Position numbers and translations under genes: made by a program
The notes under the pieces: model-generated
Told to the model about the DNA's origin: nothing
The model's database searches: none
The model's input: only the letters and a program-made list of their open reading frames with translations
Assembly (NCBI GenBank): GCA_015075745.1
Contig: JABTTW010000001.1
Location: forward strand, 1,240,001 to 1,304,000
Direction of reading: 5' to 3'
Length of the DNA stretch: 64,000 nucleotides
Source: Planctomycetia bacterium
GTDB taxonomy: Bacteria; Planctomycetota; Phycisphaerae; UBA1845; UTPLA1
In this document: positions 53,001 through 61,824 of the stretch, piece after piece
How the letters are laid out: the number at the start of each line of letters is the position of its first letter
Numbering within the stretch: position 1 is the first letter of the stretch

Positions 53001-55911
53001 CGTTGCCTTCCTGCAGCGAGCCGCCCGGACAGGACGTCGGACAGGTGAAGCAGGCAGCGGTCGTCGTCACGGTCAGCATGATCGGGGCAGGGGCGCCGGT
53101 CGCGTTGGTGACCGGGTCGAAGACGACACGCGGCGAGTCGCCGTAGAAGAAGTCATTGTTGAAGCCACCGGTACCGCCGAGGGCGATGTAGATGATGGAA
53201 CCCGGCGAGAGACCCGGGCCGCCGCCGATCGGCAAGCACAAACAGGAATTCGAGGTCGAATTCAAGCCGCCGTAGCAAGCGGCGGCGCCGAGCGCGCCGT
53301 CAGCCGACGACTCGGTATTGGCACAGTTGTCATTCTGAAGGATCAATGATCCGAGGTCACAGTCTCCATAGCGCTCGCCGGCGCCTGGAGAATTCTCGAT
53401 CGTGCTGTAAATGGCAAGGATCGTGTTAAATCCCGTCGTGCCGCAGGTGTCGATGACGACAGCGCCGCTGGCGGGCAACTCGTACTTGACATAAAGCACA
53501 TCGCTGATGCTTCGGGTCAGCGTGCCGGAAGTACCGACAAGCGCGTTGAAGTCCAAAGCCGTGTAGCAAGCATCGCCAGGGCCGGGACAAGGATCGGTCT
53601 TGCAACCCGCCACCTGCTCGGAAACGGCCGGATCGCCTTCATTGAAGTCGGCTGCCGGTCGCGGGTTGCCGCCCATACCGATACAGGTTCCTTCATCCAG
53701 GGTGATAGAACAGGTGCCGTTGGCAAAGCAGCAACGACCGGTTTGGAGTGAGAACGGCGAGCTTCGCGGGATGAAATCGACGTTGAAGACGCCGTTTCCA
53801 CGACCTGCTGGAGCGGTGCCGGCGCCGCCGATTCGAACCTTGATGCAGTCACCGGGATCAAAGAACTGGGCGCTTCCCGCTTCGATCGGGAGGGTAAGGT
53901 ACGACAACGAGTTAAACTTCAGGGCCATCGAATCGCTGGCCAGAATGTCGTCGTTGCAGGTCGCCTGCGGGGCACCGCAAAGGCCAACGCCGCAGTTGTT
54001 GACCTGATTCGGCTGACCGTAGATGACAACCCAGGTGTCGAAATTGGCGCCCGCGGTGCTGATCACAAGGTCACCCGCGGTGACGGCGGTGCCATTGAAA
54101 TTGGTCGGAATTCGGTAGTTGTAGAAGACGTCGGCGACGATCTGGGCATTGGGCGCCGCGAGTTCGCCAATGGGGCAATCCGCGGGGATGTCCGCACCCG
54201 GGTGGGCGGCGAGATCGTCGGTGGTGGCCAGACTGGAGTTGTAAGTCACCGAGGCCATGACGCCGGTGATCTGAATCTTGTTGCCGCAGGTATCGTTCGG
54301 GGGAACGCCCGGACAAGTCAGGCCCTCAACGGCACAGGTGGTGCCGTCGCCGAGGTAGAAGCCGCCCGCACCGGCGCAACCGATTTCCGGTCGCTCGCTG
54401 CAACCCGCCATCGAGGAGTCACAGCAGGCGCCATTGGGAAGGTTACAGGGCGAACAACTGACCGAGATGCGATACTTGGTGTTGCAAGGAATGCCGGCCA
54501 ACACGTCGGGACGGACGCGGAGGATCCAGGTTCCGGGCGGCAGACATCGCGTGACCGAAATCGGCTCGCAAGAGCGGGTGCTGTTGGCGAATTCGAGAAA
54601 AGCGAAGGCCGCCGTCGGGCACGTGGCGGACGGTGCAGCGCCTCCGTTGTTCATCAGCGAAATCTGCATCGGCAGACGACCTTCGACCGTCGCCGTGATC
54701 TCAGTGAGCTGAGTCAGGGTCAACAGATACCAGTCATTGTCGCGGGCAACCGCGGGACCGGTGCAGGTATTGCTATTGCATGACTGCCCGGGAACACAAT
54801 CAGCTTCTACGTTGCAGAAGGGAGCGTAGTTTCCGGAAGTCGCACAGATGGCCTGGCCGCAGCTAATCGAGGAGAAGGCAAATGGCGACTCGAGACAGCC
54901 CTGATTGAAAAGGTCGTGATATCCGCTGGAGCAGACGGCTTCACCTTCAGCCGTTGCGCCTGCCATACAGACAGCGTCAGAGATACACAGGTTACAGGAA
55001 GGATCGGCGCCGAAATCGGCACAGGCTCCGGGCTTAAACACGTTGACGGTGTTGACGATACAGGCGGAACGAGCGACGCCATCGGTGCAGGTACCCATGC
55101 CGCCCATGTTCACATCACGATTGCAGCAGGCACCGGGATCTCCGTCGGTGGCATTAATCTGGACGCTGAAGGCGGAATAGGGACTGCCACCGAAGAAGAA
55201 GAAATTACCGTTGCAAATCTCGCCTTCCGGATCTGAAAGATCTTCGACGACGAAGAGGTCGAGCGAGTGGCCCGCCGCGGGATAGCCGCCGATGCTCCAG
55301 AACGCATCGTTCGCCGGTGGCGGGGTCGACATACCAACCCAGACGAAGTCTTCGTTGACGTAAACCGGAGGATCAAAGAAAAAGGTTACAAGCTGCGGCG
55401 GATTGGACAGGGTGATGTCCTGAGTCGCCGAGAAGAGCAATTGCGACTGGGGACTCTCGGGACAAATCGGACTCGTGTTTCCGGAGAAAACGCTCACGGT
55501 GACCGGGGCGAGAATGCCCGAGTTGTTGATACCGCCGAGAATGAGGTTCATGCTGCAGACGAAGCGTGCGGTTCCCGTCAGGTAGACGTCGTCGTCAACG
55601 CGATCGCCGTTGTTATTCCCGAAAACAAAGCCGCCGCCGGTTCCACCGCCCGGAGCGTAAATGGTGTTCTCGCAAGGAGGAACCGTGCAGGTCGTCACTG
55701 CGCCGCGAGGCGTGACAACCGGCTCGGCCGTCGCGGGCATCGGCAGGTGCTGGACCACCTCCGCTAACCGAGGCTGAATTTCAAATTCGGTCGTCGAACT
55801 TGCCGGTGATGAGTCCTGCGGTCCTGCCGCAAGCACCCGCGAAGCTGTGAAACCGCACAAAGCCACCGTGGCCAGTACGGTTGCCGCGAACCAATTCCTT
55901 CGAATCTCCAT
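50077..55911 (-). CDS. Giant cysteine-rich secreted protein, 1944 residues, with internal dockerin-like domain
   Basis: Signal peptide NWFAATVLATVALCGFTASR cleaved near LAAG; the ATG at 55911 has AGGAG nine bases upstream. The body is built from repeated modules. At least six start with GACC or GRCC followed by spaced cysteines and a GxW or GG (e.g. GRCCYLDQALITQC, GRCCIQGNCTSMVTEVAC). Several domains start with NDxC (NDTCGNKIQITG, NDQCANATNLG). A pair of EF-hand-like loops at about residue 1165-1240 (GDLNADGKVNGKDIQKWI, GDINGDGSIALTDLPAFV) lies inside the chain rather than at its end. Cell-surface adhesion or matrix role is inferred; no catalytic domain is recognised. Confidence 0.8.
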   Translation of the reverse strand: MEIRRNWFAATVLATVALCGFTASRVLAAGPQDSSPASSTTEFEIQPRLAEVVQHLPMPATAEPVVTPRGAVTTCTVPPCENTIYAPGGGTGGGFVFGNNNGDRVDDDVYLTGTARFVCSMNLILGGINNSGILAPVTVSVFSGNTSPICPESPQSQLLFSATQDITLSNPPQLVTFFFDPPVYVNEDFVWVGMSTPPPANDAFWSIGGYPAAGHSLDLFVVEDLSDPEGEICNGNFFFFGGSPYSAFSVQINATDGDPGACCNRDVNMGGMGTCTDGVARSACIVNTVNVFKPGACADFGADPSCNLCISDAVCMAGATAEGEAVCSSGYHDLFNQGCLESPFAFSSISCGQAICATSGNYAPFCNVEADCVPGQSCNSNTCTGPAVARDNDWYLLTLTQLTEITATVEGRLPMQISLMNNGGAAPSATCPTAAFAFLEFANSTRSCEPISVTRCLPPGTWILRVRPDVLAGIPCNTKYRISVSCSPCNLPNGACCDSSMAGCSERPEIGCAGAGGFYLGDGTTCAVEGLTCPGVPPNDTCGNKIQITGVMASVTYNSSLATTDDLAAHPGADIPADCPIGELAAPNAQIVADVFYNYRIPTNFNGTAVTAGDLVISTAGANFDTWVVIYGQPNQVNNCGVGLCGAPQATCNDDILASDSMALKFNSLSYLTLPIEAGSAQFFDPGDCIKVRIGGAGTAPAGRGNGVFNVDFIPRSSPFSLQTGRCCFANGTCSITLDEGTCIGMGGNPRPAADFNEGDPAVSEQVAGCKTDPCPGPGDACYTALDFNALVGTSGTLTRSISDVLYVKYELPASGAVVIDTCGTTGFNTILAIYSTIENSPGAGERYGDCDLGSLILQNDNCANTESSADGALGAAACYGGLNSTSNSCLCLPIGGGPGLSPGSIIYIALGGTGGFNNDFFYGDSPRVVFDPVTNATGAPAPIMLTVTTTAACFTCPTSCPGGSLQEGNDVICADTSDPNPQDLHNGGCNATPPSFNGPDIDCSGGPVVICGRAGNFEQPFPCDNPIDCPNGEPCTGSGGSCIGTARFVNRDEDWFRMTVTQPSTIRWRVLSSAFAAELGILADQGGDCTDLFLFAADSVDFACDPPAGTPSTLEVTAAVCAGTYYLRIRPSVFGGLGNTDCSSEYSVEASCEPFSQLTTCCPGDLNADGKVNGKDIQKWISVLFTPPTVFDDFLGCFAPNFCRGDINGDGSIALTDLPAFVNLLVTSNKPVCTLAPTCSDPSTTQSPFDNVGASLSDLDVSGSGRAADCFVPLETGTITNICWWGTYIQVAGDDCVAADPDCFHVQFYQTTANRCPGTAIGAPQHIPTATNLTRVTTGGGIILPAAVATEFFYTATLVTPVAVTAGVPMWMEITNNTPVNDCQWFWEQSPQGDTRHAVTSLPASNDLPSDYTACTPANVQQRDLAFSLNVRIAKDGCGKPTGRCCYDVPPLGTLDCQVTTEDVCVAVLNGEWNENGTCSPVNPACTVGRCCYLDQALITQCVSTIQATCEQALDGIWASGASCPCPTGRCCIQGNCTSMVTEVACRQQDGIWTAGADCSQQCPTGICNSVSRCQLPHLINGLQQGGYVADGDNAAKVADDFRTVFTNGANFINQVCFRGFHRSGTQDCSPLVQTENFVITYYSNGANNLPNTASIVGGPFMVTPLKSVALDTLGNPEGVLNGGVQYQYEVNHAVVNLTPNACFWIEIQQVNVDPSCVFLWSTSNEGGNQRSAITKTAGGDAFNYQLLDRDLSWCLGPMNLNSAGCTFPAAPIPANDQCANATNLGVGAQGPIAGTTIGATADPGSNAGCSAAFNARDVYYRWTQGPVARETIFQLCTINTTFDATISVHKTTSGAMGCPATSASDSQIAVNGGCNADGCPTGLGTNQLFFQGRQPRLRVTPGQAPNLLPANTQFLLRITGETKGGPSNNTPDGVFTLSIEQP

Positions 55912-56617
55912 CGATCCTGCTCCTTCTGTTCGGAAGATACCCTTGCATTCTCGCATCAGGGAAAAATTCAGCTCGTTCCTCAATAGACGAAAGCTAGACG
56001 CGCGAGAGACCACAGGGTGTCCCGGCGTCCAATGTGATTCCTATTATTTGATAATTCCCGACTAAGCAATCCGTTCCCCAAACCGCCCCTGCAGGAATCC
56101 GATTGTTCGACTCCGCCCAGACACCCGACATTTTGCGAACTGCGACAGTGAAGGGTCACCGGAGGCGATTCGCGTAGCTGGGATTGAGTAGGTGAGGAGA
56201 GGTTGCCGCGAGCGGCACCGAACGAACAAAATTCCTTGCTTTCTCGGGTGAGGCTTCTTTTCTCGGCTCGCTCGCCATCGTTTGGCTGATTCACATAGTA
56301 CCTCATTTGCCGTGTTCCAGTCAAGACCTATCGGCCCTAAAATCGACATCCAATAGCCACTGTCCGGCTATTTCGACCGGTAAAAAATGCACGTGCATTC
56401 CCATAAATGAGGGCAGCACTTGCGCGAAGAGTGGCTCGGGAGGGCAAAGCTCAAGTCCGCATGGAGCGGGCTTATTCGGAGCAAACCCTACGACCGGAAA
56501 AATTGGACCCGCCAGTACTCAAAGGGTCCATTGGTGCGGAGGCCGTGAAAAATGAAGGTCGACCGAAACAGTGACCGACCGGCGAATTGCCGTATGGTCA
56601 CAGTCCGATAGCATGGG
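55912..56617. other. Intergenic region with divergent starts
   Basis: This 706-base region includes AT-richer stretches (around 56040-56060 and 56285-56310) where promoters of the giant secreted gene (minus) and the 56618 gene (plus) probably lie. I found no family-resembling frame or clear RNA structure. Confidence 0.4.
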
Positions 56618-57283
56618 GTGAACGTGAACCATCCGATCTCACTTCCCGCTTTGACACCCCGCTCGATGGAGGAAATCTCCGCCGTCGCGCGCGTTGTGCA
56701 GGCGAATCTCGTCGCGCTTCGCGTGGCATGGTGCAAGCGCGCCGGCGTCTCGCCTGAGACCCACGACATCAAGACCCCCCCGCCGGGTCCCGTTCGCCGT
56801 TGTCGCGAGTTGCTCATCCCGCGCGAGGTCATCGCGTCGTATGACGATCAGGACATCCAGCTACGTCTCCGCCAGGTGTGGGGCGAGTTTTGCGCGTTGT
56901 GCTGGTTGTTCCCTTTCGTCGATCCTCAGGACCCAATTGATTTCGATGCGCTCAAGCCGGAGCAAACGCTTCGTTGCCTCGGAGAAGTGGGCAGCAAGCT
57001 ATCTGAAGTGCAGACCGGGCTATGGCGGCTTCGCCATGAGCAGCGGCTTCGCTTCGACCCGACCGCACCGGCCGACCCGGCGTTCCAGCGCGACCATTCG
57101 CTGGCCCTTTCCCAGTCGATGACCGTTTTCGGCCGGCACATCTCGGTCTGCGAGAACTTTGAGATATTGACCTGCGCCTGCGAATATGCGGGGATGCTGG
57201 CCGCCCTGCGCTGGGCGACCGACGATCGCTGGGCCTGGGAGGGGCCGGGGATCATGGATGTCGCCTTGCCGATTCGGCCGTAA
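56618..57283 (+). CDS. Hypothetical protein, 221 residues
   Basis: A GTG-started soluble protein without signal peptide or membrane helix. It has a helical N-terminal half (SMEEISAVARVVQANLVALR), a tryptophan- and cysteine-bearing middle (EFCALCWLFPFVDPQDP) and a C-terminal helix region ending CENFEILTCACEYAGMLAAL. No family is recognised. Neighbours are a giant secreted protein and a GspE-type ATPase. Coding assignment rests on length and clean codon use, and no alternative frame covers the interval as well. Confidence 0.6.
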   Translation: MNVNHPISLPALTPRSMEEISAVARVVQANLVALRVAWCKRAGVSPETHDIKTPPPGPVRRCRELLIPREVIASYDDQDIQLRLRQVWGEFCALCWLFPFVDPQDPIDFDALKPEQTLRCLGEVGSKLSEVQTGLWRLRHEQRLRFDPTAPADPAFQRDHSLALSQSMTVFGRHISVCENFEILTCACEYAGMLAALRWATDDRWAWEGPGIMDVALPIRP

Positions 57284-57525
57284 CTTATGACGATATAGGG
57301 ATTAATGGCTGATTGACCAACGATCCGAGCCTGGTTTTTTCAGGACGCGTTTTTGGCAGGCTTCGGGGAATATCAGACCCAAACGAATCTTCCGCAACCG
57401 GATATCTGATAGAACATAGGACTTTAATAGAGTTGTTGCGCCTTGGGGATGGTCGGCGAGTACTTGTGGCGTGAACAGCGCCTGCGATCATGACCCTGGG
57501 GCGAGCTTTCTAGACTGGATAAGGC

Positions 57526-59196
57526 GTGAACCTCGGCGACATTCTCATCGAAAGAAAGGCGATCAGCGCGGAACAACTTAAGTCCGCGAACGATCAGTGC
57601 GGGCCCACCGACCGGCTCGATCGGGTGCTCGTGCGCCTCGGCTATTGCACCGAGACCGCCGTGCTCGGGGCCCTCGGCGAGCTTTATCACTTCGACGTGG
57701 TCGATCTGACCAGCGGCGACGTGCAGGTCAACGTCGAACTTCTCCGCAAGATGCCGTCGAAGCTGGTCCATCGGGCCAAGCTCATCCCGCTGGACCGCGA
57801 GAACGGCTCGCTCCGCGTCGCCACGCCGGACCCCTTCCAGATTTACGCCTTCGACGAGCTGCGCATGCTCTGCGGTCTCGAAGTAAGGCCGGTCCTCGCC
57901 AAAGAGAGCGAGATCAACGAGATCATCAAGAAGCACTTCGGCGTCGGCGGCGATACGGTCAGTCAGCTCATCGACGAAGACGGCCTGGAGGTGGTCAGCG
58001 ATGTCGGCGAGAGTGCCGGAGACCTGGCACAGATGGCCGCGGACGCCAGCGTCATCAAGCTGGTCAACGAAATCCTCCTTGAAGCCATCAACGAGCGGGC
58101 CAGTGACGTCCACATCGAGCCGTATGAGCAGGACCTGAAGATTCGCTATCGCGTGGACGGCATTTTGCGTAATACGAATGTCCCGCCGCAGATTCGCCAG
58201 CTCCAGGCGGCCATCATCAGCCGCATCAAGATTCTCTCGAACCTCAACATCGCCGAGCGGCGCGTCCCGCAGGACGGCAGCTTCAAGATCAAGGTGCACG
58301 GGCGCGAGATCGACCTTCGCGTCAGTATCATCCCGATGGTCTTCGGCGAAGGCGTGGTCATGCGTATCCTCGACAAGCAGTCGATTCTGCTTTCGCTCGA
58401 GGACATCGGCTTCGACCCGGAAATGCTCCAAATCTACCAGCACGTGATCAGCCAGCCGCACGGGATTTTGCTCGTCACCGGCCCCACCGGTTCGGGAAAG
58501 ACGACCACGCTGTACGCTTCGCTCAACAAGATCATTTCCGATGAGATCAAATGTCTCACCGTCGAGGATCCGGTGGAATATCATCTCGAAGGGATCAACC
58601 AGGTCGGCGTGAATCTCAAGGCGGGGCTCACCTTCGCAAAGGGCATGCGAGCCTTCCTTCGTCACGATCCCGACGTCATCATGGTCGGTGAAATTCGAGA
58701 CCTGGAGACGGCCGAAACGGCGGTGCAGGCGTCGCTCACCGGCCACCTGGTGCTATCCACGTTGCACACCAACGACGCTCCCAGCGCCACGACGCGACTA
58801 TTGGACATGGGCGTCGAGCCGTTCCTTGTGGCCAGCAGCGTGGAGGCCGTACTCGCCCAGCGACTTGTCCGATCCATCTGCAAACATTGCAGAGAGGAGT
58901 ACACACCGGAAAAAGTCGATGTGCCGCCGGACTTCAACTGGCAGGGCGAAAAGCTCTTTCGCGGCCGCGGCTGCCGCGAATGCCGGAGTTCCGGCTATGC
59001 CGGCCGAAAGGGCGTCTTCGAGCTGATGGTGCTCAACGACGAACTGCGGGAACTCGTCCTCCAGCGGGCCTCTTCCGGCAAGATTAAGAAGGCGGCGATC
59101 TCCAACGGAATGATCACACTCCGGGACGACGGCTGGCTGAAAGTCCGCAAGGGGCTCACCACGATCAGTGAAGTCGTGCAAGCGACCAAGGGGTAG
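57526..59196 (+). CDS. gspE: GspE/PilB-type secretion/pilus assembly ATPase
   Basis: A 556-residue ATPase with the GspE N-terminal domain (1-150, NLGDILIERKAISAEQLKSA), linker and catalytic core: Walker A GPTGSGKTTTLY (about 320), Asp box LTVEDPVEYHLEG, Walker B DVIMVGEIRD, His box STLHTNDAPS and the tetracysteine zinc motif CKHC...CREC (about 450-490). It powers type II secretion or type IV pilus assembly from the cytoplasmic face. GTG start has GAGCTTTC-type weak RBS. It stands without other gsp/pil genes in this window, so which machine it serves cannot be told. Confidence 0.92.
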   Translation: MNLGDILIERKAISAEQLKSANDQCGPTDRLDRVLVRLGYCTETAVLGALGELYHFDVVDLTSGDVQVNVELLRKMPSKLVHRAKLIPLDRENGSLRVATPDPFQIYAFDELRMLCGLEVRPVLAKESEINEIIKKHFGVGGDTVSQLIDEDGLEVVSDVGESAGDLAQMAADASVIKLVNEILLEAINERASDVHIEPYEQDLKIRYRVDGILRNTNVPPQIRQLQAAIISRIKILSNLNIAERRVPQDGSFKIKVHGREIDLRVSIIPMVFGEGVVMRILDKQSILLSLEDIGFDPEMLQIYQHVISQPHGILLVTGPTGSGKTTTLYASLNKIISDEIKCLTVEDPVEYHLEGINQVGVNLKAGLTFAKGMRAFLRHDPDVIMVGEIRDLETAETAVQASLTGHLVLSTLHTNDAPSATTRLLDMGVEPFLVASSVEAVLAQRLVRSICKHCREEYTPEKVDVPPDFNWQGEKLFRGRGCRECRSSGYAGRKGVFELMVLNDELRELVLQRASSGKIKKAAISNGMITLRDDGWLKVRKGLTTISEVVQATKG

Positions 59197-59251
59197 CCAG
59201 TGGCTTCGCGTTTTTCTTGAGCCTGAGCTTCTTCGAATATCCGAAAGCGAC

Positions 59252-59710
59252 TTAGTTCGGCGTATTGGGATCAGCCACCGTGCGATCGCGGACGATGACC
59301 CATTGCCCTTCGATCTGGCGCATGTGCAGGTAGAACCGGCCCGACTTGACGCCGTCTGAGAGTTCGAGCCGGTACACGCCGGAGACCTCGGCCGTGTCAG
59401 GCGTCGGCCGCGCGACCGTCAGCCGCGAGAAGCTGAGCTTTCCCATCTGTTCGGGCGTCGCATAGCGCGACTTGTAGCGATCGAGGGTCGCCTGCCAGCC
59501 GTGCGTATCGCCGTCGGGCGTGGAGAAGACCAGGTTGTCCGACTTCCAGTAGCCCTTCATGAAGCCGTCGATGTCGCCGACATTCCAGGCCGCCTGCTGC
59601 GACTCCAGGACGCTTGTAATTTCCGCGTAGTCGGGAGACCGGCAGCCGGAGGCGCAGGCCGCAAGCGACGAGAGCACGACAACAAACTTTCCTGACCATC
59701 GCGTGTTCAA
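59252..59710 (-). CDS. NTF2/SnoaL-like lipoprotein
   Basis: A TTG at 59710, with GAGAGG ten bases upstream, yields a short lipoprotein signal NTRWSGKFVVVLSSLAAC whose LAAC is a lipobox, followed by a roughly 130-residue NTF2-like/DUF4440 fold: LESQQAAWNVGDIDGFMKGY, SRLTVARPTPDTAEVSGVYR and QWVIVRDRTVADPN. Such domains occur in steroid isomerases and many unknown proteins. Alternative upstream starts at 59749 or 59788 add polar residues with no similarity. It probably sits at a membrane, role unknown. Confidence 0.65.
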   Translation of the reverse strand: MNTRWSGKFVVVLSSLAACASGCRSPDYAEITSVLESQQAAWNVGDIDGFMKGYWKSDNLVFSTPDGDTHGWQATLDRYKSRYATPEQMGKLSFSRLTVARPTPDTAEVSGVYRLELSDGVKSGRFYLHMRQIEGQWVIVRDRTVADPNTPN

Positions 59711-59845
59711 AATGGGGCAACCTCTCTGTCGGCCTCGCGAATCCCGCATCGTCGGATCGCCGCTCTGGATGCGCACATGAACAGGCAATCAGACCCGCGA
59801 GGAAGCGGAGTTAACCTACGGTAACTCAAAGCGCGCCAAAAGAAA

Positions 59846-59884
59846 AAGGCCGGCCGCATCGCAGTTGGATGCAGGCTCGGCCTT
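59846..59884 (-). terminator. Terminator of the FecR-domain gene
   Basis: On the minus strand AAGGCCG pairs with CGGCCTT, reinforced by an inner GCATC/GATGC pair, followed by TTTCTTTT. It lies about 25 bases beyond the stop at 59910. Confidence 0.7.
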
Positions 59885-59909
59885 GATGAGTCGTGAATGA
59901 AGAGGCGAC

Positions 59910-60977
59910 TTACCGGCGCGTGAAATTGCCGGCCTGAATCGGTGTGCCGGGCTTGCACAAGCCGCCTGTCGGTGTGCCGCAATCGCGTCGCAGTTGCAAC
60001 TTGGGCGGGCCGCCGAAGATGCCGGGCAGGCCGCCTTGTCCGACGCCGAAATCGCCGCCAGTCACGTGGCGAATCTGCGTCGAAGTCTGAAGCACGCCGG
60101 TCAGGTTATTTCCACTCTGGGGATTTGTATTCAAATCCGTGGTGGTCAGGCCATCGCGCTGGGAGGGACCGCCCATGAAGCCGGGTGTGTTGCTGCCCAC
60201 CGGCAGGAGGAATCCGACGCCGCCGTGGTTGTTCAAGAGAGTGAACAACTGGTCGACGCCCTTGAGACCGTAGATGTCGTTGACCATGACCTCGCGATCA
60301 AACTGCACGTTATCGATCGCTCGGATCATCTGGTGTGTGATCCACTGGCCGGGCGTCAGGAAACGCGAATTCATCCGGCTGCTGCCGAATGCGCCGGACT
60401 GGTTGATGATGCCCTGCACGAGTCCGCGACCGTTGGCGGTCAGGAACATCTTGAAGCGGCCGTCGGCCTGCACTTCAAAGCCAAAGATGTCGGTGCCTTT
60501 TTTACTCAGGGTCGCGGTCGGCGCTTCGATCTCCATGTCGCTGCGCGATGTGCCCTCGGCCACGCCGGCCTTGATCGCGCCGTATTGAATCTGGATGCGC
60601 GAATGGGCGGCCCCGTCGATCATGGCCAGCTCACCGACGTTGATGAGTGTCATTTGCTCAATGAGGATGACTGTGGGTGGATCGGCCGGGCGTGCGACCA
60701 TCTTGATGCGGCTGCGCGTGGGCACGCGCAACTGCTGGCCGGCGCTGATCGTTTGTCCTTTGGTAACCGGGGTCCAGCCTTCCTTCAATTGTGCATCCGT
60801 GCCGGTCGGCGAGACGGCGACCTTGCCGCCGACCTCGACGACTTCGTACACAAGCTCACCGGTCTTGACCGCGGGCTGCGAAGCCGCGCCGTCGCCGGCC
60901 TGCCCCATCACGATCGAAGGATCAAAAAATCCTGCTGTCAGGCAGAGTGCGGCCGCTGCCAGAAAGTGCTTTGTCAT
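59910..60977 (-). CDS. Exported FecR-domain protein
   Basis: A 355-residue protein with a signal peptide (KHFLAAAALCLTAGFFDPS) and a FecR-type beta domain (about 55-165): GQTISAGQQLRVPTRSRIKM, then LINVGELAMIDG and KKGTDIFGFEV. The C-terminal half is low-complexity, glycine and asparagine-rich. FecR domains usually sense or signal at the cell envelope; no partner sigma factor is adjacent. Role unknown. Confidence 0.78.
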   Translation of the reverse strand: MTKHFLAAAALCLTAGFFDPSIVMGQAGDGAASQPAVKTGELVYEVVEVGGKVAVSPTGTDAQLKEGWTPVTKGQTISAGQQLRVPTRSRIKMVARPADPPTVILIEQMTLINVGELAMIDGAAHSRIQIQYGAIKAGVAEGTSRSDMEIEAPTATLSKKGTDIFGFEVQADGRFKMFLTANGRGLVQGIINQSGAFGSSRMNSRFLTPGQWITHQMIRAIDNVQFDREVMVNDIYGLKGVDQLFTLLNNHGGVGFLLPVGSNTPGFMGGPSQRDGLTTTDLNTNPQSGNNLTGVLQTSTQIRHVTGGDFGVGQGGLPGIFGGPPKLQLRRDCGTPTGGLCKPGTPIQAGNFTRR

Positions 60978-61173
60978 ATCGCGTAGCCCTCGCTCGTCCT
61001 AGCGCCGCGGTCGGTTTTCGCGTCCGCGGCAAATCCAGCCGGAAATCCGGCTTCTTTCCGGTCCACTCCAAAAAATACGATATCATGCGGCCCTCGGCCA
61101 ACGCATTTTCCCCCGCTCGATCAATTTGGGGCCTATGGCGATCCTAAACCGCTTGCAATATAGCCACTTATGC

Positions 61174-61824
61174 CTAATTCGGCGAAGGCGGCACGATCAA
61201 CTCGCCGTGCTCATCGCGGTCGCCCTCGTCGGTCAGGTCGATGTTTTCGGACTCGTAGAGCCCCTTCTCCATCATCAAGGCGTCCGCCTTTCGCATCAGT
61301 CCGTGCAGGTCCGCCCCGGTTACGTACTGGTAGTCAATCATCTCGTCCACCATCCCTCGGTAGATCAGCTCGCGTATCGCGTATCGCCGATCACCCAGAC
61401 CCCAGGAACCAAACAGGGTTGCGTTCACGCCTCCGGAAATCTTGCATATCCGGCAAACCATGAAAGCCAACGAGCCGGCGTCGATCACGTTCTCCGCCTG
61501 GAGATTCCACGCCGCCCTGGCGATTCCGCGCGATTCCAGTTTCTCCTTCCGTTCGGCAAATCCCTGCGATGTATCCTCGCCGTCCGCGAGAATCAGCATG
61601 GCCCGATACGCCTCATCGACGGTGATGAGCGGAGCCCGGGCAAGGTACACCTGGAATCCCTGATCATCCAGTTCGGCCGGGTTCACCTCGGGTTCGCTCT
61701 GCCGTGGTTGCGCGCAGCCGCAAACGAGAGCCGAGACACTAAGGATCATTGCGAGGAAAAAAACGCGAGGACGGAAGCACCCGATTATAGGCGCCGCCCA
61801 GACCCTGAAGTCCAATGATTCCAT
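61174..61824 (-). CDS. Lipoprotein of unknown function coupled to outer-membrane barrel
   Basis: A 216-residue protein beginning MESLDFRVWAAPIIG, with a hydrophobic segment FFLAMILSVSALVCGC whose CGC is a lipobox. The body is helical (VDEAYRAMLILADGEDTS, SLAFMVCRICKISGG, AIRELIYRGMVDEMIDYQ) without a recognised family. The ATG at 61824 shares bases with the stop of the upstream barrel gene (TAATG), so translation is coupled. A role in barrel assembly or as a periplasmic partner of the porin is inferred. Confidence 0.65.
   Translation of the reverse strand: MESLDFRVWAAPIIGCFRPRVFFLAMILSVSALVCGCAQPRQSEPEVNPAELDDQGFQVYLARAPLITVDEAYRAMLILADGEDTSQGFAERKEKLESRGIARAAWNLQAENVIDAGSLAFMVCRICKISGGVNATLFGSWGLGDRRYAIRELIYRGMVDEMIDYQYVTGADLHGLMRKADALMMEKGLYESENIDLTDEGDRDEHGELIVPPSPN

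Noticed and set aside
57424-58746. 440-codon minus-strand frame
   Set aside because: Antisense to the GspE/PilB gene, whose motifs are complete.
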